Source: UBA57 sp013378375 (GTDB lineage: Archaea; Thermoproteota; Nitrososphaeria; Nitrososphaerales; UBA57). Taken from it: a stretch of DNA of 43,705 bases. Shown piece by piece: positions 35,504-43,705 of this stretch. Under the pieces are notes generated by a model. It ran no database searches and was not told where the DNA came from. It saw only the letters and a list, made by a program, of their open reading frames with translations. The translations under genes were made by a program, and so were the position numbers. How positions within the stretch are numbered: the first letter of the stretch is position 1; every line of letters starts with the position of its first letter. Location: positions 1 to 43,705 of the forward strand of contig JACAFT010000005.1 in assembly GCA_013378375.1 (NCBI GenBank). Reading direction: 5' to 3'.

Positions 35504-36254
35504 ATTTTAATTTTAAAGAAATAGCATAAGGATTCTTTGAATTTACTATAGATCGACCGACAATTAAATAATTGGCACCAGATTTAATAGATTTAGAGGC
35601 ATCTCCTCCTTGAGTTCCAATTCCAGGAGTGTATATATCAATAAGAGATTTATGATGACATTTACATTTAGTAAGATTGGAAATTTCTTTTATCAAATTA
35701 GGTCGTGTAGCGCCAACAATTATTCCGTCAGCACGCCAACGTTTTGCACGTTCTACAAATTCTAAATATAGTTTCTTTTTTTGACCTTGTTTAAGAATGT
35801 CCAAACCATAACCATCTTTAGCACCCTTATGACTCATATATACTAAAAATAAAACACCTTTGTTTTTAGATTTAGATTTTGTCAATAAAGGTTCGAGTCC
35901 TTCAGAATATCCGACAAAAGGATTAACTATAACAGCATCAAAACCCATTTTCCAAAGATGTTTTATGACAACAAGATTAGTTGCAGAAATATCATTTAGT
36001 TTTAAATCTGCAATAACAAGTAAATTACGTGAATGAATAACAGAAATAAGTTTTTTTATTTCAGTCAAAGATAATGGAAGTAATAAATGATGATTAATTT
36101 TAACAGCGCAGATATTATCAGAAGTAGATTTAATTATAGAAATTGATTTCTTAAGAATTTGATCTGGAGAACAAGTTAAATCTAATGATAGAATAATGCG
36201 ACTTTGATTAGTTTCTGAAATCTTTTGTAGTTTAGATGAAAATAATAAATTATT
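35481..36254 (-). CDS. pyrF: Orotidine 5'-phosphate decarboxylase, start codon unclear
   Basis: OMP decarboxylase makes UMP. The TIM-barrel motifs are RIILSLDLT (catalytic Asp), AVKINHHLLLP (Lys), ADLKLNDISATN (DxKxxDI) and IGTQGGDASKS with LIVGRSIVNSKNP (phosphate). The first two lie upstream of the first TTG (36068), so the real protein begins earlier. The frame is open to 36254 but has no ATG, GTG or TTG before those motifs. An ATT at 36221 would give MSETNQSRIILSLD. The purA frame ends one frame away (GTG AAA TAA). A rare start, a frameshift, or a sequence error would explain it. Confidence 0.82.
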   Translation of the reverse strand, partial: NNLLFSSKLQKISETNQSRIILSLDLTCSPDQILKKSISIIKSTSDNICAVKINHHLLLPLSLTEIKKLISVIHSRNLLVIADLKLNDISATNLVVIKHLWKMGFDAVIVNPFVGYSEGLEPLLTKSKSKNKGVLFLVYMSHKGAKDGYGLDILKQGQKKKLYLEFVERAKRWRADGIIVGATRPNLIKEISNLTKCKCHHKSLIDIYTPGIGTQGGDASKSIKSGANYLIVGRSIVNSKNPYAISLKLKSNSWISH

Positions 36255-37254
36255 TCACCCGTCTGTCAATTGTCTCATAAACTTCAGGTCCAGTTCCGAT
36301 AAGACTAACATTAATATTGAGTTCATTTTCTATATTTTCAACAAATGCTTTAGCAGAAGAATCCAATGCTTCATAAGTTGTCACACCACGAGCAGAAGGA
36401 TAAAGAACATCAAGTTTTGTAATTGCAATACTTGTAGCAGAGTTCAACATAATTGCTTTTTTTGCGAGTTCAAAATCAAATGGAGCAGCTCTTCTAGTTC
36501 TACCTGTAACAGTACCTGTTTCTGCCCAACCTCGACTTACTGTTTCTTCAGGTGAGAGTTCACCAGTAAAAGGCCCTTCTCCAACACGAGTAACAAATGA
36601 TTTGAATACGACTATAACATCATCGACTCTTTTTGGGCCAATACCAACATCAGAACAGATTGCAGACGCAGTAATGTCCTTAGAAGTAACAAAAGGATAA
36701 TTTCCAAAGTACAAGGATAAGAATGTACCCTGTGTACCTTCTACAAGAACATCTTTACCAGAATCAATTGTAGAATTGACCATTTCAGGAACATTATCAA
36801 CATAATTTTGAAATACATCTATATCTTTAGCCAGTTTAGCAATTCTCATAATTCGATCTGAATTTGCAGGTCCCGTACCTGTTCCAGTGCTTCCAACTTT
36901 TGAAGCTAGAAAACCAGATTTGTCTGAATCTATGTGTTTTTGTTCAATAATTGCACATTGATTATCAACAATGAGTCGATTAGTAGCATCGTATTTTTTA
37001 GCTTCGTCAAGAGTAACATCAGGATTAACAAGTACACCCGGACCAATCAATAATTTAGTAGATTTATTTACTACAGCACTAGGTAGCATTCTTAATTTCA
37101 AAACTTGTGTACCAAAATTTACAGTATGACCTGCATTTGGTCCTACACCGCCACGTACTGCAAGAGAATGAGAATCTTTGAGTGACATGAAGGCTACAAT
37201 TTTACCTTTACCTTCGTCTCCATAAAACCCACCAACAGCAACAGTTACAGTCAT
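36250..37254 (-). CDS. purA: Adenylosuccinate synthetase (short archaeal form)
   Basis: GTP-dependent first step from IMP to AMP. The P-loop GGFYGDEGKGKIVAF and the segment GPNAGHTVNF are conserved, followed by VEGTQGTFLSLYFGNYPFVTSKDITAS (cited in part) and TGTVTGRTRRAAPFD. The 334 residues are about 90 fewer than the bacterial enzyme, usual for many archaea. It overlaps the pyrF frame by five bases. It lies 14 bases after uppS. Confidence 0.96.
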   Translation of the reverse strand: MTVTVAVGGFYGDEGKGKIVAFMSLKDSHSLAVRGGVGPNAGHTVNFGTQVLKLRMLPSAVVNKSTKLLIGPGVLVNPDVTLDEAKKYDATNRLIVDNQCAIIEQKHIDSDKSGFLASKVGSTGTGTGPANSDRIMRIAKLAKDIDVFQNYVDNVPEMVNSTIDSGKDVLVEGTQGTFLSLYFGNYPFVTSKDITASAICSDVGIGPKRVDDVIVVFKSFVTRVGEGPFTGELSPEETVSRGWAETGTVTGRTRRAAPFDFELAKKAIMLNSATSIAITKLDVLYPSARGVTTYEALDSSAKAFVENIENELNINVSLIGTGPEVYETIDRRVK

Positions 37255-37268
37255 CTTATTATCACACC

Positions 37269-38051
37269 TTATTCACCATACCTCCTATTTCTATTTTGAT
37301 ATGTTCGTATTGCTCTCATCAAATCAATTTTACGAAAATCAGGCCAATATACATCAAGAAAGACTAATTCACTATATGCACTTTGCCATAACAGAAATCC
37401 ACTGAGTCTTTCTTCACCAGATGTTCGAATAACTAAATCCGGATCAGGATTAGTTAGATGAGAAGTAAAAAGATTGTTTTCGATCATTTGAGAATCAATA
37501 TTTCTCGGATTTAGTGAACCATTTTCGACCTGAGAAGCAACTCTTTTTACAGCTTCTAAGATTTCAAATCTCCCACCATATGCCAAAGCAATATTAAAGA
37601 AATGACCATCATAATCTATTGTTTTGTCCTCAATTCGATGAATCTTCTCTTGAATAATATCAGGTAATAATGTCAGATTTCCAATACCTTTTACATGAAC
37701 TTTATATGAATCAATTTTAGGTTCGTTTAATAATTCAGTAAGTTTGGCAGAAATAATATCAAATAATTCATCAAGTTCCTCAGACGGTCGATTTAAATTT
37801 TCTGCAGATAATGCATAAAGAGTAATTACTTTAATATTCAATTCATGACACCAATCTAACAAATCATTAACAATATTTGCCCCTTCAAAATGTCCCATCC
37901 AGGATGGAAAGAACTTAGATCTTGCCCATCTCCGATTGCCGTCCATAATTAATGCAATATGAACTGGAGGATCATCACTACTGATTTGTCTTTTTAGATA
38001 ATTTTCATAAAATCGGTACACACCTATTCTACGTAGAATTTCATTAAGCAA
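37269..38051 (-). CDS. uppS: Cis-prenyltransferase (UppS family)
   Basis: Makes long-chain polyprenyl diphosphate, the lipid carrier for glycans such as those of N-glycosylation. HIALIMDGNRRWARSK, GHFEGA, TLYALSAENLNRP and the C-terminal RTSGEERLSGFLLWQSAYSEL (cited in part) are diagnostic, including the Asp of the catalytic DGN. Starts at TTG 38051; no ATG near. It follows the DUF373 gene by 10 bases. Chain length cannot be told. Confidence 0.95.
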   Translation of the reverse strand: MLNEILRRIGVYRFYENYLKRQISSDDPPVHIALIMDGNRRWARSKFFPSWMGHFEGANIVNDLLDWCHELNIKVITLYALSAENLNRPSEELDELFDIISAKLTELLNEPKIDSYKVHVKGIGNLTLLPDIIQEKIHRIEDKTIDYDGHFFNIALAYGGRFEILEAVKRVASQVENGSLNPRNIDSQMIENNLFTSHLTNPDPDLVIRTSGEERLSGFLLWQSAYSELVFLDVYWPDFRKIDLMRAIRTYQNRNRRYGE

Positions 38052-38061
38052 TTTTAAATAT

Positions 38062-39234
38062 CTACTTAGTTTTAGACCTAGGGGTTCTAATATATCTTTG
38101 GTACATATAGATTACACTAACAAATGACGAAACCAAACCAAAAATAAGTGAAGAAATAAAAATAAAAGTATCACCTTCGCCGATCAATATCTTTGCAAAT
38201 TGTTGTATTGGGAAGAATAAGAAAATCAAAGTCAATAATAACACCCCTCCTCGTATTACTCTCCGTGTATTGTCAGTAATCCAATTTGAAAGCAGACCAC
38301 CAACAACAAATAGACCCAAACCAGTCCAGATAAAAACTAGAGATTCCACAGCAAAAGTACCAATCAATTCAGGAGCAGCATATAACAAATTCGAAGGATT
38401 GGAAAAGGAATCAGAAAACTTTGGAGATCTAGAAATAGCTGAAAAACCGAAAAATGTACCAATAATAATTACTAAAAATCCAGATACTAAAGAAAATAGC
38501 CTCACGTATGAAGATAATTCCAATTTAGGAAGGGACATAGTTAATCTATCCAAGTCAAATCCTCGAACTACAAAGGCAATACCCAATATAGCTAATGTCA
38601 CAGTAACAGCTTGACTAAGCAGGCCAAACATTGCAAGAAAAGCCCAAGAGATGAATATCAATCCAGGAACTCCAAGAACGAATTTGGAGTAACGTTGATC
38701 AAAAATCAACATTTTCAAATAACGTCCCAATACAGCATATGTTTCTTCAAGAGCTCCACTATGTTTAATGACAACTCTTTGAATAGAATTAATTGAAATA
38801 AGATCCTGAACAATGGGTAAAATAACAGATTCATCAGAATCATCAGAAACTAAAATAACATCAGTAATATTTGTTTTGTCAATAATTGTTTTGATTTCTT
38901 TACGAATTTTTTCATCGGATTTAAAACCTCCAGAATGAGTACCGGTAACTATAGCAATCTCACAAGTTCGTCCACTTTTATCAAGATCATTATAGGTTTT
39001 AATTGATGCAAATATAGCATTGGCATCAGCTTCTTCTGGATCACTAATAGCCAATTTCACAGCAGCATTTTGACAATTTTTCACTCCAATAACGGGAGAA
39101 TGAATATTTGTTTTAATACCAAGATCGTCATCTCGATCAATACATAACACAAGAATGGGAGATTTTTTAGAAGTTCTTACAGATCTTCGTGATCTAGAAA
39201 GTCGTTTTCTATTTAAGGTACTCATCAGTGTCAT
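38062..39234 (-). CDS. DUF373 family membrane protein
   Basis: The N-terminal 170 residues are soluble and carry the DUF373 signature ILVLCIDRDDDLG, GVKNCQNAAVKLAISDPEEADANA (cited in part), and IVTGTHSGG. The C-terminal half has about six hydrophobic helices (GLIFISWAFLAMFGLL, TLAILGIAFVV, GFLVIIIGTFFGF, and three more). The function is unknown. Start at ATG 39234 is 26 bases inside the upstream coiled-coil gene; ATG 39225 is an alternative. The overlap shows co-translation with that gene. Confidence 0.85.
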   Translation of the reverse strand: MTLMSTLNRKRLSRSRRSVRTSKKSPILVLCIDRDDDLGIKTNIHSPVIGVKNCQNAAVKLAISDPEEADANAIFASIKTYNDLDKSGRTCEIAIVTGTHSGGFKSDEKIRKEIKTIIDKTNITDVILVSDDSDESVILPIVQDLISINSIQRVVIKHSGALEETYAVLGRYLKMLIFDQRYSKFVLGVPGLIFISWAFLAMFGLLSQAVTVTLAILGIAFVVRGFDLDRLTMSLPKLELSSYVRLFSLVSGFLVIIIGTFFGFSAISRSPKFSDSFSNPSNLLYAAPELIGTFAVESLVFIWTGLGLFVVGGLLSNWITDNTRRVIRGGVLLLTLIFLFFPIQQFAKILIGEGDTFIFISSLIFGLVSSFVSVIYMYQRYIRTPRSKTK

Positions 39235-40132
39235 CAAACGCTAGTCTTAATTCTTCAAATGAAAGAGACTGCCCTGATTCAAGTTTTTCTTTAGCCTTGG
39301 ATTTCTCTTTTTCTAAAATAACTTTCTTCTTTTTTAGAATTTTTGATTTATTACCAGATTGTATAGATTTAAAAAGTTCATTTCGTTTTTGTTTTAAAGA
39401 TTTAAGTTTTGAATCGGTGTTTTTTAGTCTATGTTCAAGCTGAGCAATATCATTACTATAACCATTCATTTCATTAAAAAGCTTTTCACGAGTATTCATT
39501 TGTTCAGTAAATAATATCTTTTTCTCATCAATAGAACTATTCATCGATGACCTTGATTCGCTGAGTTCGTCTAGTTCTGAACTTTTTTGTTTAACTTGTT
39601 TAAACAAATTAGATAATTCTTTACGAGTGGATGTTGATTTTTTCCATTGTTTAAGTTTAATTTCTATACCTTTAATAGTGTCAATAAGATTTTTTTCTTC
39701 TTGTCGAGTTAATTTTTGAGTTTGTAATTTCCATTCAGTATCTTGTAATTTTTTTGATAGAGTTTTATTATTTTCTCTTTTTTCTCTTCGAGGAAATTTA
39801 CGATCGGAACGAATAGTTGATGGATTTTTATTTTTATCAGGTTCAATAAGTTTAAGATTTTCGTTTGTAGTACGAATACTCGATCTAATTTTTTTAAGAT
39901 CTACAATTAATTTAGAGCGATTATGTTTATGTTTATTTGCTTCATTATACAATGGTTCTAATTTAGCTTGTTCAGTAGCTAATGTTGAAGTAACGTCGCC
40001 AATTTCGTCGCGCATATCTAATCGACGCTTATTTAAGGACTTTAATTGAGTAATTAACGTCTTACGAGCATCAATAAGATCCTTAATTTGAGTCGTCAAA
40101 TCAGCAATATTTGTAGATTTTAGTTCTGACAA
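39209..40132 (-). CDS. Coiled-coil protein (COG1340-like)
   Basis: A 307-residue protein with almost continuous heptad-like Lys/Glu/Leu helices (residues about 5-110, 120-290), no signal peptide and no membrane helix. The closing KEKSKAKEKLESGQSLSFEELRLAFD (cited in part: SGQSLSFEELRLAFD) fits the archaeal family of coiled-coil proteins once mislabelled as phosphoserine phosphatases. The role is unknown. It starts at TTG 40132 with a TATA-like stretch AAATATTTTA (minus strand) about 30 bases before, and leads the DUF373-uppS-purA operon. Confidence 0.78.
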   Translation of the reverse strand: MSELKSTNIADLTTQIKDLIDARKTLITQLKSLNKRRLDMRDEIGDVTSTLATEQAKLEPLYNEANKHKHNRSKLIVDLKKIRSSIRTTNENLKLIEPDKNKNPSTIRSDRKFPRREKRENNKTLSKKLQDTEWKLQTQKLTRQEEKNLIDTIKGIEIKLKQWKKSTSTRKELSNLFKQVKQKSSELDELSESRSSMNSSIDEKKILFTEQMNTREKLFNEMNGYSNDIAQLEHRLKNTDSKLKSLKQKRNELFKSIQSGNKSKILKKKKVILEKEKSKAKEKLESGQSLSFEELRLAFDDTDEYLK

Positions 40133-40246
40133 TTAGCCTTACTAAATAATACTCAAATAAAATATTTATGGACGTTTCAAAGATTATTCAAAAGAAACAG
40201 GAATTCCTAAGTATTAATATAAATATACACATAAAATAATAATAAA

Positions 40247-40915
40247 TTGATAGCGGGAACAGATGAAGCAGGAAGAGGATCAATAATAGGTCCATTGGTA
40301 GTTTCGTGCGTAGTTGCAGATAATCATACTATAAAGCAATTTTCCAGAATAGGAGTTAAAGATTCTAAAAAATTATCTTCAAAAAAGAGAGAAATTTTTG
40401 CAAAAATAATACTAAAGAATGCAGAGAGAGTGTACGTCAGAAAAATTTCAATAAGAAAAATCGATAAGGCTGTAAACTTGAGAAGAGATTATATTCTGAA
40501 GAAAATAATGCCAAAAACAAATGACATAATAGGTTTAAATGAATTAGAAGCACGTTCAATGGCTTCAATAATCAATAAACTAAATACAAAAATTGTTTAT
40601 GTGGATTCATGTGATGTCAATCCAAATAGATTTAAAAAAAGAATATTAAACCAGATCAACAATAAGATCAGTATTCGTGCACAACATAAAGCAGATGAGA
40701 TATATGTAGTTGTTGCAGCAGCTTCAATAATTGCAAAATATATTCGAGATAAAGAAATTAAAAAAATTGAAACATTATATGGGAATATTGGCAGTGGATA
40801 TCCTTCAGATCCTACTACAAGATTATTTTTACGGAGATGGTTTCTAAAGAATGGAGAAATTCCAAATTATGCAAGAAAATCGTGGAAAACATGGATTAAG
40901 TTACAACAAAAATAG
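40247..40915 (+). CDS. rnhB: Ribonuclease HII
   Basis: Removes RNA from RNA-DNA hybrids and single ribonucleotides from DNA. The 222-residue chain begins IAGTDEAGRGSIIGPLVVS, giving the first two acidic metal ligands, has VKDSKKLSSKKRE, the YVDSCD aspartate and KADEIYVVVAAASIIAKYIRD with the last acidic residue. Starts at TTG 40247, directly at the beginning of the conserved domain; a TATA-like stretch about 20-35 bases before fits a leaderless message. It is divergent from the coiled-coil operon. Confidence 0.96.
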   Translation: MIAGTDEAGRGSIIGPLVVSCVVADNHTIKQFSRIGVKDSKKLSSKKREIFAKIILKNAERVYVRKISIRKIDKAVNLRRDYILKKIMPKTNDIIGLNELEARSMASIINKLNTKIVYVDSCDVNPNRFKKRILNQINNKISIRAQHKADEIYVVVAAASIIAKYIRDKEIKKIETLYGNIGSGYPSDPTTRLFLRRWFLKNGEIPNYARKSWKTWIKLQQK

Positions 40916-40939
40916 AAGATTGTATAAATAAATATAGTA

Positions 40940-41620
40940 TCAATTCATAATTGCCGATACTAATGCATGGTCCTTATCAAATGGATGAAGATTAATCATC
41001 TGATTAATACTAAAATTATTTGACTCGAGTTTAGAAATTTCTTCTTTATAGATTTGTTGAGGAGATTTAGTTACATCAATACTTCGTGATTTAATTACTA
41101 ATAGCAATTGCCCTCCAAGATTAAGAAATCTTCTACAATTTTTAATAGCGATATCTGTTTGATCTGGTTGAGCAATATCACAATAAACACTATCAATTTT
41201 ACGAAAAATACTAGTATATGCATGAATATTTCTAGCATCTTCAATAATGGGTATAACATTATCACGTAATGTTGCAACATTATCAATAAAATCTCGTGCA
41301 ACTCGCGAGGAGATTTCAACACAGAATAATAAACCAGACTTATCAACTATATCAGAAACATGAGAAGGAGTAGTTCCAGTTGATGAACCTAAATAAAGAA
41401 CTGAAGAACCAGCGTGAAAAGGAATATTTGCCAATCCATTAATAATAGAAGCAGAAAGCTTACTTCGAAAAGGATCCCAGACTCGAAATTCAACAGTTCC
41501 TAATAGTTGTAAATGTTCTCCATAAACATTATTACCTGGAACATAATTTTTAGTAGCTAATTTCTCCTTTCCATCAACAGTAATCCAAGAAATATTATCT
41601 GTAAGTACGTCTTTTTCCAC
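40940..41620 (-). CDS. flpA: Fibrillarin-like rRNA/tRNA 2'-O-methyltransferase
   Basis: Catalytic methyltransferase of box C/D sRNPs. The 226 residues show SSVLYLGSSTGTTPSHVSD (SAM loop), FCVEISSRVARDFI, EDARNIHAY and VYCDIAQPDQTDIAI. The GTG at 41620 (MEKDVLTDNISW) is chosen because it has a strong ribosome site (GGAGG) and gives the normal length; the longer frame up to 41875 lies within nop5. It overlaps nop5 by 26 bases. Confidence 0.95.
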   Translation of the reverse strand: MEKDVLTDNISWITVDGKEKLATKNYVPGNNVYGEHLQLLGTVEFRVWDPFRSKLSASIINGLANIPFHAGSSVLYLGSSTGTTPSHVSDIVDKSGLLFCVEISSRVARDFIDNVATLRDNVIPIIEDARNIHAYTSIFRKIDSVYCDIAQPDQTDIAIKNCRRFLNLGGQLLLVIKSRSIDVTKSPQQIYKEEISKLESNNFSINQMINLHPFDKDHALVSAIMN

Positions 41621-42818
41621 GCAAGTCCCTCCGTTTGTTTTTATTATGTCGTTTATTATTAATTCTTTTACCAGAACCGCTAGAGGGCGAAGAGTACTTA
41701 GCTTGGATTTCGGCAAGTCTTTTGTCAAGAGAATAATCAACATCGTCGGCTTTCGTTCCTCTAAATGCATCAATTCGTGTAGCAATAGCAATTTTTCCCG
41801 ACAAAGAACGAGCAATTTTACCACGTTGCCATTTCGGACTAGAATGAACTTTATCATGTTGAAAGATGAGTCCATGTTTAGGAGGTCGTGTTCCGCTTTT
41901 CAGAGAACGAAACAATGCTTTTTCAGCACCAAGAACTTGAATAGTACTTGAAGGCAATCGTGCCAATTTTAACAAACTACCAGATTTTGCTATTAATCTA
42001 GCTCCAATTGTTTCTCCAGCAATAGAACTTAAATTTGGTGCAAGTTTATTCATTGAAGTGTTAATATAAGTAGATAATTTAGCTCGTACTTTAATTTGAC
42101 TAGTAATACTATCAGACAATGTAGAAATCATAAGAAGATCATTAGAAGTAATGTCTCCTCCATTAGAAGTTTCGGCAGCTTGTAAAATTGCATTTATTTT
42201 ATTTTCTGAGAAATTAAAAGATTTAAAATGTTCTTCAGTTAGATCATCACGAGCTAAACATAAAGAAACAAATTTAAAATATACTTCACTATCCTTAATA
42301 ATATTATTAAGTTCAGGAAAATGTAAACCGTACCATTCATTAATGCGAGACATTAGTATATTGATCGCTTTGTCGATTTCATCGAGTGAATTAATTCCTT
42401 CAATTATTTGTAAATCATCTTTTCCAGAAAAAGTACTAATCTGCTGTTTAGAATAATTTAACGAGAAATTCCTTAGAAATGCTTGAATATCTTCTTGTGA
42501 AGAAAAAAAACCAGAAGAGAGAAATAATGAATTGATTTCAGACATATCATAATCAGAATAATGTACATCTATGGAAGTAGATTTACCAATAAAATTGAGT
42601 AGAGATTCGTCACTAACTTCAAGAGAACTAGTAACAAAATTAGGTAGATTATTAACAAATTGAGTGACTTCGTCGTCAAATATACCATTTTTTATGTCAG
42701 AATAGATTTTTAATTCATTACCCTCAAGAAACCTAATAGTAGAAACAATACCGTCAGTGTCATTTAAGAGAATCAATCCAGGTTCAGTAAGAAGTAATTT
42801 AAACGTCAAAGTATTCAA
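41595..42818 (-). CDS. nop5: Nop5 (Nop56/58), box C/D sRNP core protein
   Basis: Scaffold that joins L7Ae-bound guide RNA to fibrillarin. The 407 residues contain a central coiled coil and the NOP domain (ETIGARLIAKSGSLLKLARLP, then LGAEKALFRSLKSGTRPPKHG, HSSPKWQRGKIARSLSGK; cited in part). The last 30 residues form a lysine/arginine-rich tail (KRINNKRHNKNKRRDLRGK). It is upstream of flpA in the conserved order. No guide sRNA was recognised. Confidence 0.96.
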   Translation of the reverse strand: MNTLTFKLLLTEPGLILLNDTDGIVSTIRFLEGNELKIYSDIKNGIFDDEVTQFVNNLPNFVTSSLEVSDESLLNFIGKSTSIDVHYSDYDMSEINSLFLSSGFFSSQEDIQAFLRNFSLNYSKQQISTFSGKDDLQIIEGINSLDEIDKAINILMSRINEWYGLHFPELNNIIKDSEVYFKFVSLCLARDDLTEEHFKSFNFSENKINAILQAAETSNGGDITSNDLLMISTLSDSITSQIKVRAKLSTYINTSMNKLAPNLSSIAGETIGARLIAKSGSLLKLARLPSSTIQVLGAEKALFRSLKSGTRPPKHGLIFQHDKVHSSPKWQRGKIARSLSGKIAIATRIDAFRGTKADDVDYSLDKRLAEIQAKYSSPSSGSGKRINNKRHNKNKRRDLRGKRRTYR

Positions 42819-42872
42819 AATATAAAATAAACATTCTTAAAGTTTCTGAATAAAAGACAAAATATCATTAGA

Positions 42873-42884
42873 TTTTTAAATAGC
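42873..42884 (+). promoter_or_regulatory. Candidate TATA box for eS30
   Basis: TTTTTAAATAGC is centred about 25 bases before the ATG at 42903, the archaeal spacing for a leaderless transcript. It lies in the 84-base gap between the divergent nop5 and eS30. Confidence 0.5.
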
Positions 42885-42902
42885 TAAGGTATTTGGTTTA
42901 AT

Positions 42903-43082
42903 ATGCCAACTCACGGTTCACTAACTAAAGCAGGAAAAGTAAGAGGTCAAACCCCAAAAATCGAGGGTAAAGTAAGAGTAGGTAGAAGTCCAAGACTAAA
43001 ATCAAAAAGATCATTTAAAACAAGAATTATTTTAGGTAGAACAGTGGGTCAAAAATGGGATGCAAGACCAAGAATAAGGTAA
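42903..43082 (+). CDS. rps30e: Ribosomal protein eS30
   Basis: A 59-residue basic ribosomal protein. It reads MPTHGSLTKAGKVRGQTPKI, then GKVRVGRSPRLKSKRSF and ends KWDARPRIR. The GSLTKAGKVRGQTP segment is the eS30 hallmark; in eukaryotes the protein is made fused to the ubiquitin-like FUBI, which is absent here. It is divergent from nop5. Confidence 0.96.
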   Translation: MPTHGSLTKAGKVRGQTPKIEGKVRVGRSPRLKSKRSFKTRIILGRTVGQKWDARPRIR

Positions 43083-43150
43083 TATAATAGAACTTTAAAT
43101 CTCATAACATATATTTTATAAATCTATTTTATCAATAAAATAATGTAAAA

Positions 43151-43705
43151 ATGAATAAACAAATTGTAGTAATTGGTCTCATAATTAGTATATTCGGAGC
43201 ATATTTATTTTCAGTTTCTTCAGTAACAGTATTATCAGAATTCGATAATATCCCAGTTAATAGTTTTATAACTTATTATGCAAATGTAACAACATACCCA
43301 TTACCATTTATAGATTATAGATTAGAATTAACAAATAATATAAAAGGACCAGAATATGTAGATGGAGAACTAATTGAAGGAGACATAATACACTTATTTC
43401 TTTTTGACCCTGAAAACTATGATATTTTTAAAAGATGTGGAGGTGTACGATCAGGAGACGCAATGTGTAAAGAATGGGAACCAATAGTAGAAAGATACAA
43501 TGTAACGGGAACTTATAAAAAACTATTAGATCCAGAATCAGAACAAATAACAGCAGTAGTTTGGAATAAAGATAAAACAAAAATTGTTCAAAATTCAATA
43601 TCTATAAGATTAGAATCAAGCTACTCTGGACTAGCAGTACTGACTCTCATAATTGGATTATTAGTATTTTATATTGGACTGTCATCAGAAACAAAAATCA
43701 AGCAA
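43151..43705 (+). CDS. Membrane-anchored protein with two terminal helices, cut by the window edge
   Basis: At least 185 residues. An N-terminal helix (IVVIGLIISIFGAYLFSV) and a second helix near residue 160-178 (LAVLTLIIGLLVFYIGL) bracket a domain of about 130 residues that is probably outside the cell, with Asn-X-Thr sites and a Cys pair (KRCGG, DAMCKEW). The function was not recognised. Its ATG at 43151 follows a TATA-like ATTTTATAAATC at about 43112-43123. The stop codon lies beyond the window. Confidence 0.7.
   Translation, partial: MNKQIVVIGLIISIFGAYLFSVSSVTVLSEFDNIPVNSFITYYANVTTYPLPFIDYRLELTNNIKGPEYVDGELIEGDIIHLFLFDPENYDIFKRCGGVRSGDAMCKEWEPIVERYNVTGTYKKLLDPESEQITAVVWNKDKTKIVQNSISIRLESSYSGLAVLTLIIGLLVFYIGLSSETKIKQ

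Noticed and set aside
41621..41875. Longer N-terminus for fibrillarin
   Set aside because: It lies within the conserved nop5 coding region in another frame; the GTG at 41620 has a strong ribosome site and gives the normal length.

Overview
The window is a gene-dense, strongly AT-rich stretch of a Nitrososphaerota (Thaumarchaeota) chromosome, probably from a marine, Nitrosopumilus-like lineage. Lineage markers seen in the sequence are an unsplit RNA polymerase large subunit (A' and A'' in one 1279-residue chain), an unsplit RpoB, archaeal or eukaryotic-type ribosomal proteins (eS1, uS7, uS12, eL30, eS30), RadA, FEN-1, a Nop5-fibrillarin pair, a 20S proteasome alpha subunit, EF-2 with the diphthamide histidine, inositol-1-phosphate synthase, and lysine/arginine synthesis on the LysW carrier protein. 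Starts are often TTG or GTG. TATA-like boxes commonly lie about 25-30 bases before the start, suggesting leaderless or short-leader messages. I found no rRNA, tRNA, CRISPR array, insertion sequence or prophage. No gap between genes exceeds about 150 bases.

Layout. 1-10327 (minus): transcription-translation operon rpoH-rpoB-rpoA-eL30-nusA-uS12-uS7-eS1; eS1 runs off the left edge in a perfect 15-base tandem repeat. 10477-13099: CoA-binding protein, psmA (minus), DUF371 protein and a mevalonate-decarboxylase-family protein. 13108-17374 (minus): a large secreted, membrane-anchored protein, radA and a FixX-like ferredoxin. 17431-21671 (plus): fen1, an HD hydrolase, threonine synthase, a MoaD/ThiS-like carrier and its E1-like enzyme. 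21672-24349 (minus): an ElaA-like acetyltransferase and EF-2. 24388-32397 (minus): one tight operon argG-argH-lysW-lysX-lysY-lysZ-lysJ-lysK, from carrier protein to argininosuccinate lyase. Divergent from it is an ACT-domain regulator-like gene (32454-33140). 33143-36254: inositol-1-phosphate synthase, an inositol monophosphatase-family protein, a Nudix hydrolase and OMP decarboxylase. 36250-40132 (minus): coiled-coil protein, DUF373 membrane protein, cis-prenyltransferase and adenylosuccinate synthetase. 40247-43705: RNase HII, fibrillarin, Nop5, eS30 and a two-helix membrane protein cut by the right edge.

Most of the window is ordinary archaeal housekeeping, and I see no obvious new defence or mobile system. 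The best leads are: (1) a LysK peptidase fused to an N-terminal Lrp/AsnC-type helix-turn-helix; (2) a helically phased palindromic site between argG and the divergent ACT-domain gene; (3) glutamine in place of the catalytic aspartate in the mevalonate-decarboxylase homologue; (4) a threonine-synthase-like PLP enzyme in a tight run with a sulfur-carrier protein and its E1, resembling protein-thiocarboxylate sulfur systems; (5) a pyrF frame with no ATG, GTG or TTG before its catalytic N-terminus, one frame away from the end of purA; and (6) low-complexity repeat tails on eS1 and RpoH.
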